64,000 nt of DNA. Source: Fictibacillus norfolkensis (GTDB lineage Bacteria > Bacillota > Bacilli > Bacillales > Fictibacillaceae). Under the pieces are notes generated by a model that saw only the letters and a program-made list of their open reading frames with translations, had not been told where the DNA came from and ran no database searches. Each line of letters begins with the position of its first letter. Positions within the stretch are counted from its first letter, which is position 1. This document shows positions 63,648 through 64,000 of the stretch, piece after piece. A program made the position numbers and the translations under genes. The stretch spans positions 1 to 64,000 of the forward strand of contig NZ_JACSQM010000011.1 of NCBI RefSeq assembly GCF_014836645.1, read 5' to 3'.

Positions 63648-64000
63648 ATGAATGCAACGGCTTCCTTAACAGAGACGTTACTCGAAGAATTGTATGTTGT
63701 GGTTCGTACGACCAATCTATTATTAAAAAAAGCAGATCCTTCTGTTTACGATTTTCGACCTGTTGAAAACATGCGTTCTTTTTTAGAACTAGCCAATCAT
63801 TTGGTTCAGATTCCTCATATCGACTTAGCGATTTTACAGGAAAAATCAGAGCAAGAAATTCGTCAGCTTGAAAAGAAGTTATCAGCAGAAAACGTTACAG
63901 AATTAACTCATGTATTAGAAGAAGGGTATCATCTAGCAAAGTCATATTTCCTATCTCTTTCCGAAGAGGATTTTCTTAAGAAAGAAACGAAGGCGTTTTA
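63648..64000 (+). CDS. DinB-like four-helix protein (partial, runs off the window)
   Basis: Starts at ATG 63648 after AGGAGG and runs past the window end. The first ~117 residues are helical, with YDFRPVENMRSFLELANHL, the placement of the first DinB-family histidine, and LAKSYFLSLSEEDF. DinB/YfiT proteins are metal-binding thiol-dependent enzymes in Firmicutes. The missing C-terminus prevents a firmer call. Confidence 0.65.
   Translation, partial: MNATASLTETLLEELYVVVRTTNLLLKKADPSVYDFRPVENMRSFLELANHLVQIPHIDLAILQEKSEQEIRQLEKKLSAENVTELTHVLEEGYHLAKSYFLSLSEEDFLKKETKAF

Overview
The window looks like a chromosomal segment of an endospore-forming Bacillaceae bacterium (Fictibacillus/Bacillus-like). 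The evidence is low G+C, strong Shine-Dalgarno sites, SigW and SigX ECF systems with their signature promoters, Spo0E- and YjcZ-type sporulation proteins, a glmS ribozyme and lipoteichoic-acid-type synthases. The genus is inferred, not proven.

Layout. 1-163: tail of a tRNA cluster (Gly-TCC, Ala-TGC). 316-464: a dispersed 21-bp-periodic repeat with a second copy at 44943-45091. 763-9319: arginase, a Spo0E-like phosphatase, then the conserved sigW-rsiW-cdaA-cdaR-glmM-glmS block. This block covers envelope stress, c-di-AMP synthesis and glucosamine-6-P/UDP-GlcNAc supply, with a glmS ribozyme leader. 9344-33068: a ~23.7-kb Tn7-like transposon inserted 25 bp after the glmS stop codon. It has matching TGTTC...GAACA ends, a CTCCT target duplication, TnsB-type end repeats, tnsA-tnsB-tnsC and two tniQ/tnsD genes. 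It splits the native glmS terminator. Two transposition genes are damaged: tnsA by an in-frame stop and the first tniQ by a frameshift. Its cargo looks like a defence island: a STAND-type ATPase, a G+C-richer MTase/helicase/GIY-YIG module, a DUF3800 protein, two small membrane-protein genes and several decayed gene remnants.

33069-64000: ordinary chromosome. It holds an ABC exporter, a stress protein, an orphan pair of Opp-like permeases with a lipoprotein, YjcZ, a broken DinB gene, a YdjM-type membrane protein, a class A PBP, a GNAT-TetR pair with its own palindromic operator, sigX-rsiX, an NlpC/P60 protein whose catalytic residues are all replaced, uvsE, an SDR/QueA-like pair, three VOC proteins, a phosphoesterase, an LTA synthase, signal peptidase I, Tag glycosylase, an L,D-transpeptidase, a Nudix hydrolase, a CorA transporter, a D,D-carboxypeptidase and an HD-GYP protein.

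The most striking candidate new system is at 56496-57990. An XRE-TPR (RNPP-type) regulator is followed directly by a 70-residue secreted peptide that carries the octapeptide IDNGPNPT three times, including at its C-terminus. The three copies use different synonymous codons, so the peptide itself appears to be selected. This looks like an undescribed peptide quorum-sensing cassette with a multi-copy pheromone precursor.
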